A DNA stretch of 64,000 nucleotides, from positions 1,302,001-1,366,000 of the forward strand of contig JANUWF010001636.1 in NCBI GenBank assembly GCA_026120185.1. The letters run 5' to 3'. Shown here one piece after another: positions 51,145 through 63,461 of the stretch. The DNA is from Voacanga thouarsii (lineage: Eukaryota > Streptophyta > Magnoliopsida > Gentianales > Apocynaceae). The notes beneath the pieces are model-generated. The model did no database searches and was not told the origin of the DNA. It was given only the letters and a program-made list of their open reading frames with translations. The translations under genes and the position numbers were made by a program. How positions within the stretch are numbered: position 1 is the stretch's first letter; each line of letters opens with the position of its first letter.

Positions 51145-51501
51145 TGTTATAAAATTAGGGTAGTGTTAGAATAAAATCTACACACTACACACTAAGAAAA
51201 TTCTAACTATTCTTTGCACAAGAATTTCTCTTCAAACTTCTCTCTTTCTTTCTCTCACAATTCTTTCTCTAATTTTTCTTTCACTAATCTTTCTTTCACA
51301 AAATGATGGTGTATTACAAGCTTAGAGAATAGCTCTATTTATAGAGCTCTAATTAGTGAAATACATCATGGCATACATCATCTTCAATTAATGGTGTCTC
51401 CACTAAATGGTGGACATCCATAAAAATCTTCTAATAATTCACATAAATCCATAATTAGTGGAGCCTCCACTAATTAATGGAAATTCCAATAATTCATAAC
51501 A
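51145..51501 (-). repeat. 3' LTR of element C
   Basis: 357 bp, TGTTATAAAATTAGGG start and ATTCATAACA end, close to the LTRs of element A. A minus-strand TATAAATAG box is present. Confidence 0.92.
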
Positions 51502-51609
51502 CTCCCCTTGGATGTCCATCCATTACATAAAGAATATGCCTCGTTAAAACCTTACTAGATAAAAACCCAAGTGGGAAAAAAATCTAGTGAAGGAAAAAGA
51601 GTACACTAT

Positions 51610-53815
51610 TCTATATGTATGTTTATTACTCCCCCGATGAGATGATTCCTTTAAATCTTTAAACCGACGCATACCGATTTTATATCTCAACTTTTCAAAT
51701 GTTGCCGTCGGTAAAGTCTTCGTGAAAATATCTCGCGAGGTTGTCACATGACCGAATTTGTAGCACATCAATTTCACCTTTCTTCCGGAGTTCATGAGTA
51801 AAGAAGAATTTTGGTGAAATATGTTTTGTCCGATCTCCTTTAATATATCCTCCTCGTAATTGAGCTATGCAAGCTGCATTGTCTTCATAAAGAGGAGTTG
51901 GAATACCTTTGATTGATGATAATCCACAACTTTCTCGGATATAATGAATCATGGATCTTAGCCATACACATTCTCGACTTGCTTCATGAATGGCTATAAT
52001 TTCAAGATGATTTGAAGAAGTAGTCGCTATAGATTGTTTCGTAGAACGCCATGATATAGCAAGATTTCCACATGTAAATAGATAGCCCGTTTGAGAACGT
52101 GCTTTATGTGGATCGATAAATAACCAAAGATCTCGCATAACCTATCAATGTTGGACTGGTTTTATTTGAATAAAATAATCCGAGATCAATTGTACCTTGG
52201 AGATATCGAAGGACTTGTTTAATTCCATTCCAATGTCGTCGTGTTGGTGAAGAACTAAATCTTGCTAATAAATTGACAAATAAAGCAATATCAGTGCCGT
52301 GTGTTATTAGCAAGATACATCAATGCACCAATTGCACCGAGATATGGTACTTCAGACCAAGGAGTTCTTCATCATTTTCTTGAGGTCTGAAAGGATCTTT
52401 ATCCACATTTAATGATCTGACGATCATTGGAATACTCAATGGATGTGCTTTGTCCATGTAAAATCTTTTTAGCACTTTTGTCGTATATGTTGATTGATGA
52501 ATAAATGTTCCACTCTCCAAATGTTCAATTTGTAAACCAAGGCAAAATTTGGTTTTACCAAAATCCTTGATTTCGAATTCTCTTTTAAATAATCAATTGT
52601 TTCTTGGAGCTCTTCAGAGTTCCAATAAGATTAATATCATCAACATATATAGCTAATATCACAAATTTAGAACCAGATTTCTTAATAAAAACGCATGGAC
52701 ATACCTGGTCATTTTTAAATCCCGCTTTCAATAAATATTCACTAAGACGTGTGAACCACATGCGCCTGCATTGCTTCAGTGCCATATAATGATTTCTGCA
52801 ACTTGATGGAGTAATTTTCACGAGGATAATGTTTATATGCTTCGTGCATATGAAATCCTTCGGGATTTTCATGTAAACATCATTTTCTAAATTTCCATAC
52901 AAGTAAGCAAAGTGACAACATCTAATAGGCGCATATCTATCTTTTCATGTACTCGCCAAACCGATAAGATATCTGAGTGTAATAGCATCAACAACAGGAG
53001 AATAAGTTTCATCATAATCAATACCTGGTCTTTGTGAAAAACCTTGGGCTACTAATCGCGCTTTATATCGAACGATTTCACTCTTTTCATTGCGCTTTCG
53101 CACAAATATCCATTTGTAGCCAACAGGTTTTATACCTTTCCGGTGTTCGGACCGCAGTCCGAAGACTTCACGTTTTGCCGTTGCATTTAACTCCGATTGA
53201 ATCGCATCTTTCCATTGCAGACCAATCTTTTCTATGCCGACATTCATCAATCGATATTGGTTCAGGATCATCATTATCCCGTGTAACATCAAGAGATATA
53301 TTGTATGCAAATATATTATCAATAACAGCTTTCTATCCGATTCCAACTTCTACCTAAGTGGTATAATTGATAGAAATTTCAGTGTTACTTTCATCAACTT
53401 CTGGTTCTTTGTCATCGCTCTCTCTTGGTCTTTATCATTCTTTTCTTCAATATGATCTTCTGGATCATTTAATCCTCTTTTCTTTCGAGGATTTTTATCT
53501 TTAGAACCAAGAGGTCGGCCATGCTTCCGGCATGCTTTTGGCTCACAGACCTATAGGTATAATATTTTGTTCTCACTGGAACTTCAATTCGAATAGGAGC
53601 ATTTATAGTCGGCATATGCGATTTTGTTACTCTTCTAGAGTCAACAAAAGCGTGCTCGGCATTTGATTTGCAATGCTTTACAAATGAATTATCTTTTGAA
53701 CTTCAAGTTCACATGCGCTTGTATGCGGATCAAGATAATTTAATGATGTTGTCCAATCACGATCTTTCTTGTACTGCTTCTCGTTTCTCCCCTTAATTTA
53801 GGGAATAATGATTTC
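51610..53815 (-). pseudogene. Copia reverse transcriptase / RNase H remnant of element C
   Basis: Same content as the pol remnant of element A (KARLVAQGFSQRPGIDYDET, YVDD near 52650, TGYLFTCGN, HISPKFFFTHEL) but with more frameshifts. For example, LADIFTK is broken near 51732 by an extra base and GYADAGYLSDP is scrambled near 52120-52140. It is non-coding as read. Confidence 0.85.
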
Positions 53816-55470
53816 ATAAGAGAATAAGAAAATAAATATAAGAAAATGATGACAAGCAGAAATGCCAAGAAAAATATCTATTTTTTTTTCACTCTTCCCT
53901 GCACCGACTTTTCATCTTCCTCTCTTGTCTTTTCTTCTCCTCCGACCCTCTACCTACCATCTACCTCTTCTTCTTCCTCATACGTATATATATATATATA
54001 TATATATATGTATCGATATATATATCAGCTTATCAATCATTAGTAAACATCAAAAACAAAAATCACAAAGCAGTATATGGAGACTCGTAATTCATTTGAG
54101 ACATGGTCAAATTTTGACTTAGTTTCTGCAGCAGATGTTGATGTATTTTCATTTCCAAACCAACCGCTTCGCCTAATTCGAACACGTAAGATTTTGATAT
54201 GTTTTCCTTTCCAAACCAACCACTTCCTCCTAATTTCGTGTGAGATACCTTTGATGGCTTCCATTTGTTTTTAGTGTGCTTGATAATGAAATTAAACTCT
54301 CTTTTGATTTGTTTTTGATGTAAATCAATGGAAGTTTTGAACATACCGCTTTGGACCAAGTTGATCTCGCCCCTACAAGAGACTCGCTTTTGATACTCGT
54401 TCTTCTTGATGCTATTCCTTTGAATGAGGATATGCTTGTGCATGATCCTTTCTACTCTCTAATGGATTTTGAACAAAGCCATAATATGTTTCCAGTGTTA
54501 TTATACATTTAAACATGGATTTTGAATGGTATTACCTTTATCGATATTATTTTCTTTTTCTAGGAGAAATAATGAGTGGTCTTGGCAACGAAGTCTGAGT
54601 AAGTACTCATGAAATGCATAATATCGAAGTTCAAGATATTATTGCAGATAAAATTCCCTGGGAAGAAGAAGATGATTAAGAGGCAGAGAGAGAAGAAGGG
54701 CAATAACTCCCGGACACTATCAAGAGAAACAATTTCGCAATACTTTTACCTACCAATCAAGAGCGCAACCAAAGAATCGAATATTGGCATAACCCGTCTC
54801 AAGAAAAGATGTAGGGAGTTAGGAATTCGTCGATGGCCTCACAGGAAATTGGTGAGCTTGGAGACCATAATCAAGAATGTTCGTGTTCTCTCTCATACAT
54901 ACTTATAATTTGTAAGTATGAAACTATGAAAGATTTATAAGTAAATAACCGATGATATCACTTCGATTTACAGGATATGCAAAATAAAGAAGAAGGAGGA
55001 CATATGGCCGAGAAGAAATTACAAGAAGCCATTGCGATATCGGAATGTGAAAAACAAGCTAGTGGAAGAAAGTCCTAATACGCAGCTAGAGGACCAAACA
55101 CGTAAATTGAGACAAGCATGTTTCAAGGCCAAATATAATAAGAAATATAATAAACTTAAGGAGATCATAAAATCTCAAGACTCATTTCGCAAGAATTTTA
55201 CTGGCTACTTCGCCGCTAGTCTCGATGCCGGCTCAAAAGGGAAAGAAAAGGAGGAGGATGTCGAAAAAGAGGAGTTGAAGTCCATAATTACTAATTGTTT
55301 GTCGTCCTCTAATGTAAATATTGAAAAAGAACAATTACAAACCTTCATCTTACATTTGTCACTCAATTACAAAAGAGCAACTATAAGCATGTATCATTAA
55401 GTTCATATGAACACTAGTGCTATGAATAAAAGATGTGATGCTTATTATTAATGGAAATATCTTTTTCCCT
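53815..55470 (+). pseudogene. Captured RWP-RK (RKD-type) gene segment in element C
   Basis: Plus strand, antisense to the element. The first exon starts at 54077 (METRNSFETWSNFD) and is frameshifted near 54170-54190. The RWP-RK domain is intact in one frame at about 54674-54890 (ISQYFYLPIKSATKESNIGI, LKKRCRELGIRRW, RWPHRK at 54831-54848). After an intron (acceptor tttacag before 54974) this copy keeps the RKD C-terminal region missing from element A: MAEKKLQEAIAISECEKQ, then, one base out of frame, LVEESPNTQLEDQTRKLRQ and ACFKAKYNKK. A further tail rich in Lys/Glu/Ser runs to about 55397. A region-wide open frame does not exist, and one frame break just before the domain (DD then stop, near 54678) lies at the same place as a break in element A. 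Confidence 0.85.
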
Positions 55471-56070
55471 TATTATCTTTTCTCGTTCCACTTCGGTGGC
55501 CAGTATTTCTCCGTGATAAGGGAAATATCGAGTGTGTCCATGACCATAACCACGGCCACCGCCACAACTACGACTATAACGATGGCTTTCGTCGGAGCCA
55601 ACAAGCATTCACTTCGGGAGTGCCGTTGAGCCGCTTCATCCGGCTTCATGATTTCTCAATAATAACTCATGTTAAAGTTGTCAATTTTGGATACCCTTTT
55701 TCTCGATATTGTTACTCGTAGAACATGAAAAGTGGAGAATGTCTTCTCCAATATAACTTCATCAAGCAACTTTTTCTCCGTAAAATTTTTAACTAAGATG
55801 TAGTTTTATACATCACGGAGTTCACGGTTTTACAATCTTGCAACTTCGTGTGCAACCATTCATACCGTGCATAGGTAGTACGACCATCTTCGAGTGGTCA
55901 AATCTTTCTTTTTATCCACATGACATATGGATCTCCTTTTTTTTTTAGCATTTAGATACATTTCTGTATGACATATAATTTTTTTTTCGTAAATATCAAG
56001 GGCTACAAATTCGAATTTAGCGAGATCAATAAATGCGTACTCGTCTTCTCGGCTTTAATAACTGTAGAGA
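55471..56070 (-). pseudogene. gag remnant of element C
   Basis: Minus-strand pieces of Copia gag (GYGHGHTR near 55550, LAKFEF near 56010), like those in element A, interrupted by stops and frameshifts. No zinc knuckle is present. Confidence 0.7.
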
Positions 56071-56085
56071 CTCGTGCTGATAACG

Positions 56086-56452
56086 TGTTATAAAATTAGG
56101 GTAGTGTTAGAATAAAATCTACAAACTACACACTAAGAAAATTCTAACTATTCTTTGCACAAGAATTTCTCTTCAAACTTCTCTCTTTCTTTCTCTCACA
56201 ATTCTTTCTCTAATCTTTCTTTCACTAATCTTTCTTTCACAAAATGATGGTGTATTACAAGCTTAGAAAATAACTCTATTTATAGAGCTCTAATTAGTGA
56301 AATACATCATGGCTTACATCATCTTCAACTAATCTCAATTAATGGTGTCTCCATTAAATGGTGGACATCCATAAAAATCTTCTAATAATTCACATAAATC
56401 CATAATTAGTGGAGCCTCCACTAATTAATGAAAATTCCAATAATTCATAACA
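56086..56452 (-). repeat. 5' LTR of element C
   Basis: 367 bp, followed on the minus strand by CGTTATCAGCACGAG and on the plus side by the ACTAT duplication. Confidence 0.92.
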
Positions 56453-56457
56453 ACTAT

Positions 56458-57706
56458 CATTTTCTCCCCTCCAATTGCTAAAACAAGAATCTTTGAACTT
56501 TATGTCTATTGCTTCAGTTGGATCACGGATGATGAATTTTGGATTTTCGACTTGTAATCTCTGATATTTCTATTGTTATATTAATAATGGAGTGTCCATT
56601 TAGAAAAGATAGACTCCTTAATTTTTTTTTTTTTTAAAAAAGACCAATTCTTAAGATTAACAAGACAAGACTGCACTAAAAGCCCGATTAAAACGTCAGG
56701 AAAACCCCAGAGGCCTCATTGGCTGACTCAATATGCACGGTTTTAACACGCCTGACTCGACAGAAGCTGGAGGGGTAGACGGATAGAGGGAACAAAACAG
56801 ACCATACAATGGAGAGGGGAAGAAAGTTTCAAGGAACAACTTTCCCTTAATCACTGAACATTTCTAAAAGGTATTATGTGGTTGTTAGTTAGTGGCTTAA
56901 CAACATGGTCACAAGCTCATTATATGACTTGGTTTACACCTTCTTCCCTGCCCTCATACAGTCTTTTGTACAGCCAGCCCCTTACAAGGAAGAAAATGCC
57001 ATTTCTATATAGCCCTCCAGTTCTAAGCACAAAAGCTAAAGAATGTCAAAATTATTATGTACACAACAAAAGCGACGGCTAGCATCAGCCTTCACAGAAG
57101 ATATGACAAACAAGTTTGTTAAATCATTCGCCACATGATAGCTGAAGCTTTCCTCTTGAACCCAAAGATTCTCGACATATACCAGTTACTGAAGACGAGG
57201 TGCAAAATAATCTCTAGCTGGATCCATTTGCTCGTGTTTTTTCCTGCAAAAATAACCATATCTGTGTCAGATATACTTTCGTGCAACATATGACCAGACT
57301 AGATGATATCTCATGCTGCTGACAAGCCTAGTTCCCATGCCATGTAGAGTCGTATTCTGATAAGGGCAGGAAACAATGAAAAATAGACAATTGCAGGCTA
57401 TTAATTCCTCCGTAAGTCCATATTCACAATCTTGCTATCAACTGAAGTTAAATGAACATGAGAAAAAATCAATAGCCGGATGCAACCAGACATAATCGCC
57501 ATGAAAAGGGAGAAAAAGGAAAAAAAATGCAGTGTGAAATGCCATTCAAAACTAGGCATAGATAGAGGCGCCTCTTGCTGAAACCTAACAGAAATTCATA
57601 ATGAATAGCAAATGAGGACATGAGTAGAACCTAAAACTATTAGAACCCCCCTCCAGAAAAAAGAATAAGGAAGGAAAAACAGAGAGAGAGAGAGGGAGAG
57701 AGAGAT
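56458..57706. other. Intergenic; 3' flank of the PP2C gene
   Basis: No conserved coding sequence. A plus-strand frame near 56876-57082 is not recognisable. A (GA)n tract at 57680-57702 lies just beyond the PP2C stop and would be in its 3' UTR. Confidence 0.35.
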
Positions 57707-60511
57707 TCATACATTATTGTCACTTGTAACATATGAAACTACTACAGTAATGTCATCAAGCTTCCCACCATAATAACGGATGCCGGCATCCTGGGCTGCA
57801 GAAGAGAAAGGTGTCTGCCTGTTTCTATCTTGTGCTCGTTGCCGTGCCAATGCTGCTATCTTCTGAGCTGTCACCTGAGGCCCTAATCCAGCTCTAACAG
57901 CATGAACCACCACTGCTGTAATATCATTGTTATACAAATTATCGAAAAGTCCATCAGTACCAGCAACTATTACATCTCCTGGAGCAACAGGGATTGTGAA
58001 GATCTGAAGGAAAGCAGAGGCCAGCCATCCCACATGGTTATGGTCAACAAACAGAAGTCAGTTGCATTTGCATGAAGAACTATTACTTCTACTTCATTTA
58101 CCAATTAACTATCAGATCAGGAACCAACCAAGCTAGTAACTACAAGTGCATGATATCCAAATATATATGAAAACTAAAGCATATCTAGAAAGAAATGGGT
58201 TTTATAAATTGCTCTGCCCAATATCGGGCTAGCTTGCAATAACTTTTTCTCATTTGAAACCAGGCGTGTCTAACCAATTTCTGTAACAAAAGCAAAAGGC
58301 CGAGGCACATCACACCATAAAAATACAGCAGAACATAGAGGAAAACACAGCCTAGATTCCCATACTTTGAATCAAACTTCTTTTATTTTATTTTAGGTGA
58401 CATCAGGCTGAAATTGACAGCACAACCAGCACCTTAATGTAATTCTGTCACCTTAGGAAACTAATACAAGATATAGAAAAACCAAGCATCTTATGACGAC
58501 TTTGGGAAACCTAAGAGAATCACTGTCCTCATCATATTAGATCAGTCTGGATGACTAGCCTCAAGGAAACAGATTTACTTATTAAAAAGCTAAGGTCAAT
58601 CTCTTATTGGCCGGTGGATCTAATCAAATAGGAGCCTATACAACTAGATGTATATGAAAGGTTTACCTGCCCTGAACTAGGCAAATCACCTGCATTACCA
58701 CTCTCCAATTGATATGTAAAATTGAAATCATGCTGCTGAGCAGGAGATCTAAAAACAGTGCATCCATCCCTGACCACCATAAATCCACTGTCACCTAGAT
58801 TGATGGCATTTAGGCCCTGCATGAAGAGATGGATTATAAGCATCCTTAACTCATGCATTGCAATCAACTTGTGACAATCTTGTAATCTTAAGAAATACAA
58901 TCGTTAGCAGTTCAATTAAATTAATCCTTACTCACATTTGTAAACTATCAGGTTTACAAAACCTTCAGCATTGCCAGATCCAAGATCAGGTTTTGCTAAA
59001 ACCATTGCTTAGAGACATAAGATTATGTTAGCATTGAATACCTGATCCGTAAGTGCAACAATACAAGCAGTTGAAGAGCCTCTGGCTTTTGTGCTGATGT
59101 AAGCTTTCTCTAGGACCCTTGCAGGGTCAACAGAACCTTCTGGTTCCTCTTGCACCGCTGATACTGAATTAGACATAAGCTCACGTGCATACTGCCCTGC
59201 ATCAACACCAAAATCAGCCCATCCACCAACACCATCAGCCACACCAATTGCATGCTTATCCAAACAGATAAAATGGGCATCCTCTCCTCCAGTTTCTTCT
59301 TTGTCAGGATGAGGCAGGTAACAAGATCCAGAATTAAGTTTGAGGGTTCTGTCAGATGGGATCTTCCTGTAAATCATCAACCAAAATGATTGGAAGCACA
59401 TAATTCCAAGGACATGTCAATTTTTTTTGTTGTTTTATTTTACAGGAACTTGAATATTTTTTAACCCGGGGGTTTAATAAAAACTTAAATATTTTAATTC
59501 AGTTACTTCTTTAATCCAACCACACAACTCTCACTGGTCACTACTCATTTTCAGGTGCCGTAACAACTAGTTACCGTAGTCAGATGAAATATATGCACAA
59601 TTTCTATAAGCTACCAAAACTAGAAATCAACAAACTCATACATATTGGTCTGTCAAACTAAGGAAGGGGGCTAATATTTTGTTTTTATCCTCCCCTCAAT
59701 GCAGGCCAACTGGTCGTGGTGGCTTAGAAAATAACTACACAGAGAAGCATAATGAGTATGCATACTCTGTTGAAGAATCTGCAGAATGTGAAAGCTGTTC
59801 ATCGCGTGCAGAGTTATCATAGGACACATCAGGAGCAGTTCCAGCAGAGGAAAATGCTGGAGATGAGGTGTGGAAACTCTTCAGTCCAAATTCAGTGTAT
59901 GAACCAAAATTTCCCTTCCTCTTTGCCGCATTGTAAATGAAATAACCATAAACCAAGAAATTATTGGGCCGTTCTTTGTTTCGCAAACTCATGCTGGCAT
60001 TCCTACAGTTTTCAGAACTTCTACAAGTGTAAGTCGTGGAAGAATTGCTTGTTGAGAGAGAAGGTTGAATTTGACTGGAAGACAAATTACGCAAAGAACA
60101 GTCTGCAATGGACATTCTAGAACCACAAACTGCCATTGACGACTTCTGCGAGTTCACAGGCAAAGAAATCTGAGTAGGATCTGAAAGCAAGCGTTCAATG
60201 TGATACCCACAAGCCTGGAATGAAGGCCCCGAAACAGATGGAAGAGAGACTGCACGAGAAAATGCTCCAACAAATGAAATATTCTTTCTCTGATTAGCTA
60301 TGTAGAAATTAGCTTGAGCTGCAGCAAGTGTGCCAGGCCATACAAAACCATGTAAGTCGGCCAGCGTTCTAGATGGTAGGTCAAACAACCGTTTTGCCTG
60401 ATTTATTGGATGCTCCACCAAACCTAGTAGCCCACTTTCTTGCCCAGATATTGATCTGTGGACTCCCTGCCAGAATACACCACCAAGTCTGGAGAATTTC
60501 TTAGATGGCAT
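57707..60511 (-). CDS. Protein phosphatase 2C, PP2C55-like (PPTC7/SpoIIE-type subfamily)
   Basis: Four exons on the minus strand: 60511-59739, 59366-59042, 58816-58667 and 58003-57707, 1545 bases, 514 residues, GT-AG introns in phase. The catalytic part (about residues 260-514) has the PP2C metal-binding and core motifs: GGEDAHF, GVADGVGGWADFGVDAG, LGDSGFMVVRDG, GTDGLFDNLYNNDI and the final DDITVVV. The spacing matches the plant PP2C55 group, related to mitochondrial PPTC7. The N-terminal 250 residues are Ser-rich and poorly conserved, compatible with an organelle presequence (inferred). The start at 60511 (MPSKKFSRL) is chosen because related proteins begin MPS..FSRL and no ATG lies in frame further upstream before a stop near 60601. 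A 5' UTR intron is likely, since a ctttcag acceptor lies near 60690. Confidence 0.9.
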
Positions 60512-61929
60512 CTTGGGCACCCCAACAAAGCAGATTTTCTTGCACCCAGTAATTGGAGAGAATGTGGCCACTAGCACAGAGTGCAAAAGATAATCTCATA
60601 ACTGTATGTACATCTACCTACAATAGGTAGATCAGGAAACCCCTCCTCTTCTCTATGAAATGATTCAGTGGAATCCCAGCAACCTTCCTGAAAGGTGGAA
60701 GAGTAAAAAGGGGATAATCAGCAGAGCTAGCACAGTCTTTTCATGGATTGGACTCCCCAACTAATGTTCACAAGTATCAAGAATCCCCAATTCTTTAAAT
60801 ATTTACTTAATAAATCAAATCTATTAGGATTTCCCAAAATAAAGGTTCAGATAGGAGAAAAATGAAACTTTATATATAGATGTTTACAAAACAAAATAAA
60901 CTCGAATATCTCCAGGAAATATACTCTTTACACCCCTCAGAACACGAGGAAAGAAGGTAAAATCTAACATAGATGGTTAAAACTTTCCAACTCCAGTGAT
61001 CTTATATCTTACAGGTATCATTTAAACCAAATAATGCACAAATCCAAGTTGGTCAAACCCAATAACCACATACAATCATAACCCAACCCAACCCAATCAC
61101 AGCAAACACGCAACCACAAAATATAATGTAAGGCTTAGCTAAGACGGATTGCTTGCATCAAAAGTAACAAAAAAATAAGTAAAAAAATCGAACCTTTATT
61201 GAAGAAAAACAATAACCCTAAAAAACCCAGCTGGGTTCCAATATATACAACCCAAAAGCTCCCAACTTTACTAACAATCCACACAAAACAAACCCTTTAG
61301 AATACAAACTGGAAAAGCACCTTGTGATTTATATCCCTCGATCATCAGCCACCCCAGAAGTTTGGTGTCTCTTTCTCCCTTCTATCGGCCTTGACTCTTT
61401 GGTGGCTGTTGGGTTTGCCCAAACGGTAAAACTCCAAAAAACTTGGTGTCAGCTTTTGAAAGTTGAGTTTGGCTAACAACACCAACACCACCAGATCAAG
61501 CCCTAAAATTCCACCAAGAAAATTGGGATCTTGAGTAATTGCTCCAGCAACAATCTTCTGGGAAAGAGACTTCAAATGATGAATACTTGAAATCCATTAA
61601 ATATCGTGGATAATGCCCCGAACGAATAGGGAATGTACGGCTCATTTCTTTAACAGACTCTAATACCCTTGTCGTCGACCTTGATATTGGTTATCGTTTT
61701 GGAAGTTTAGTCAGGGCGAACGAGACATTTGATTTTGTGAGTGAACGGGTCGGGTCGGTTCGCGACTAACTTTTCGTTATTACTGGTTTGACATGTGGAC
61801 GATTATCTCTTCGGTCCAATTTTGTTGGACTATGGAACAGTACAGGAGAAAGCTCCTCCCCACGAGTTTATGGACCCTACCTTGACCAGTTTAGTACTTT
61901 TATTTATTTATTTTTTCGGAAATGATAAA
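60512..61929. other. 5' leader and promoter region of the PP2C gene
   Basis: No conserved protein. The leader probably starts around 61.3-61.6 kb and is spliced. A minus-strand frame at 61345-61575 has no family resemblance and is likely leader sequence. Confidence 0.35.
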
Positions 61930-61944
61930 GTTAATATGTTATCT

Positions 61945-62101
61945 TGGATTAAGGAGAGAGTCTCGAAGTTGAACCTCTCTCACCCGTAACGTCGAGGTTT
62001 GAAGAGGATTCGAACCCGCGACGATCGAGTCCATCACAGGCTCTATCACTCTCGCTTTGCCAATCGGTCGGTTGCCAGTCGGTCTATGTCCCGAGAGCTA
62101 C
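61945..62101 (-). mobile_element. tRNA-derived SINE-like insertion with 15-bp target-site duplication
   Basis: The exact 15-mer gttaatatgttatct occurs at 61930-61944 and 62102-62116, bracketing a 157-bp insertion. On the minus strand the insert carries a tRNA-like D-arm / A-box region (TTGGCAAAGC...GTGATAGAGCC) and a perfect B box (GGTTCGAATCC), the internal Pol III promoter layout of SINEs. The 3' end is short and not an obvious A or T tail. It does not fold into a proper tRNA by eye, so a functional tRNA gene is unlikely. Confidence 0.65.
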
Positions 62102-62116
62102 GTTAATATGTTATCT

Positions 62117-63041
62117 AAATCTAGTAGTGGACATTTGTGCGCGTGCGAGGGGAAGTGAGATGCCACAAACGTGGGTAAAAATTTATTTGAAATGAGTTTT
62201 ATAAAAAATTATTAAATATATAGAGTTAGATGGATTTAAAAAAATAATGTGTTGTGAATATATAATATTTTTTAAAAAATAAAAATTATATAAAATAATA
62301 ATATATTTGAATTAAAATGAAATTTTAATTTGGGATGAAAGAGTAAAATTCCAATTCAAATATGTCCTAAGTGACAAATTTAAGTAGATTCCAAATTACT
62401 CAAAAATAGTTCTTTTAAGTTATCTATACAAATCTAAATGTATGGCATGGTAATAATTTAACTAAGTAAAAATAAATTTATTATAAAAAGAAGTCGAGAA
62501 AATCTTAAATTTTATTTGTCTTTGAAATTATAGTTTAGCATTCATAATGTTTATTTCAGTGAACAACAAAAAATATGTAAAATATGGAATTGACAAGATA
62601 TAAATTTTTTTTTTCTCAGTCTCATTTTTTTCCTTATCAATAACAAATAAAAAATTTTATTTAATTATTTTTGTTGGTTAGCCATTAATTTGATTTAGAT
62701 ACATTGGATTAGTGATACCAATGATTCAAGTAATTATTCAATTTTGTAATAAAAGACTTATTAATTATTAATAGGACTAATAACTCATAAAAAGAATAAC
62801 ATATTTTATATTGAAAGGAAGCACGATAAATAAATTATTTATACAATTATTCATCTAATTAATTACTTGGCATATATAGACAAAAATGTAGTGTATGTAT
62901 AAAAAAATTAAAATTATAAACTACTTTCGTCCATTGCCGTTACATTATCATTCTTCAAAGGTAATGCAGCAAACTGAAAGTTGAAGATGTATTTGCATTG
63001 GGCACATCCAGACCAAACTGGTCAATTTTGCACAGCAGCCC
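62117..63041. other. AT-rich intergenic DNA; 3' flank of the P450 gene
   Basis: No gene recognised. Very AT-rich from 62170 to about 62900. Confidence 0.4.
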
Positions 63042-63461
63042 TTAACCTAAAACTTTCCTCAAAAGGATGTGGGCACCATATTGAGGCTGCAAAGTGAGGA
63101 ATGCTGCAGGAGCATGAACATAAGATGGTGATACTGCAAGAGAAAAATGTCTGACAATCATAGCCAAGACAATTTTTGCTTCAACCATGGCAAGATTTTG
63201 CCCTACACAGACTCGAGGACCTAAACCAAATGGGAAAAATGACGCCAGATGCTTCCGAGGTTCAAGAAACCGCAATGGATTAAATTCATTTGCATCCTCT
63301 CCCCATATTTCAGTGTCATGATGAACAGCAGTTAAGGCCACATAGAACTGTGTATCAGCTGGAACATTTAGCTTTCCCAACTTGATATCCTTTGATGTTT
63401 TCCTTATCTGTTGAAATACTGGTGGATAGAGCCGAAGTGTTTCATTCAAGATCATGGTCAC
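63042..63461 (-). CDS. Cytochrome P450, CYP72-clan, last exon (partial)
   Basis: The C-terminal exon of a P450 on the minus strand, 140 residues, entered through a gaaaag acceptor just above 63461 and ending in TAA at 63042. It contains the K-helix ExxR (NETLRLYPP), the PERF-type region ([11 protein letters not shown]) and the haem-binding loop [10 protein letters not shown] with the ligand Cys. The tail ([20 protein letters not shown]) is typical of the CYP72 clan (CYP709/CYP749-like). Those enzymes are ER-anchored mono-oxygenases acting on terpenoids, fatty acids or hormones; the substrate cannot be told. The upstream exons should lie further right, towards or beyond the window end; I found none of them in 63.5-64.0 kb. 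Confidence 0.88.
   Translation of the reverse strand: MTMILNETLRLYPPVFQQIRKTSKDIKLGKLNVPADTQFYVALTAVHHDTEIWGEDANEFNPLRFLEPRKHLASFFPFGLGPRVCVGQNLAMVEAKIVLAMIVRHFSLAVSPSYVHAPAAFLTLQPQYGAHILLRKVLG

Larger units (their letters stand above)
51145..56452 (-). mobile_element. Copia LTR retrotransposon C, second copy of the RKD-carrying chimera
   Basis: LTRs at 51145-51501 (357 bp) and 56086-56452 (367 bp) are flanked by ACTAT (51140-51144 and 56453-56457). The left LTR lacks about 10 bp (ctaatctcaa) present in the right one. The same minus-strand layout as element A is seen: putative primer-binding site CGTTATCAGCACGAG after the right LTR, gag remnant, antisense RKD segment, RT and RNase H, polypurine ccaaggggag, LTR. 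The junctions between Copia and RKD sequence are at equivalent places in A and C. C differs from A at many CTG/CAG sites, often by one inserted base, so its frames are more broken. Confidence 0.92.

Noticed and set aside
59735..60586. Longer N-terminus for the PP2C protein starting at 60586
   Set aside because: The codon there is TTG, with a stop shortly upstream in frame; the first ATG at 60511 matches the start of related proteins.
61960..62060. A functional tRNA gene on the minus strand
   Set aside because: The B box is perfect but no acceptor and anticodon stems fold by eye, and the segment sits inside an insertion with target-site duplications.
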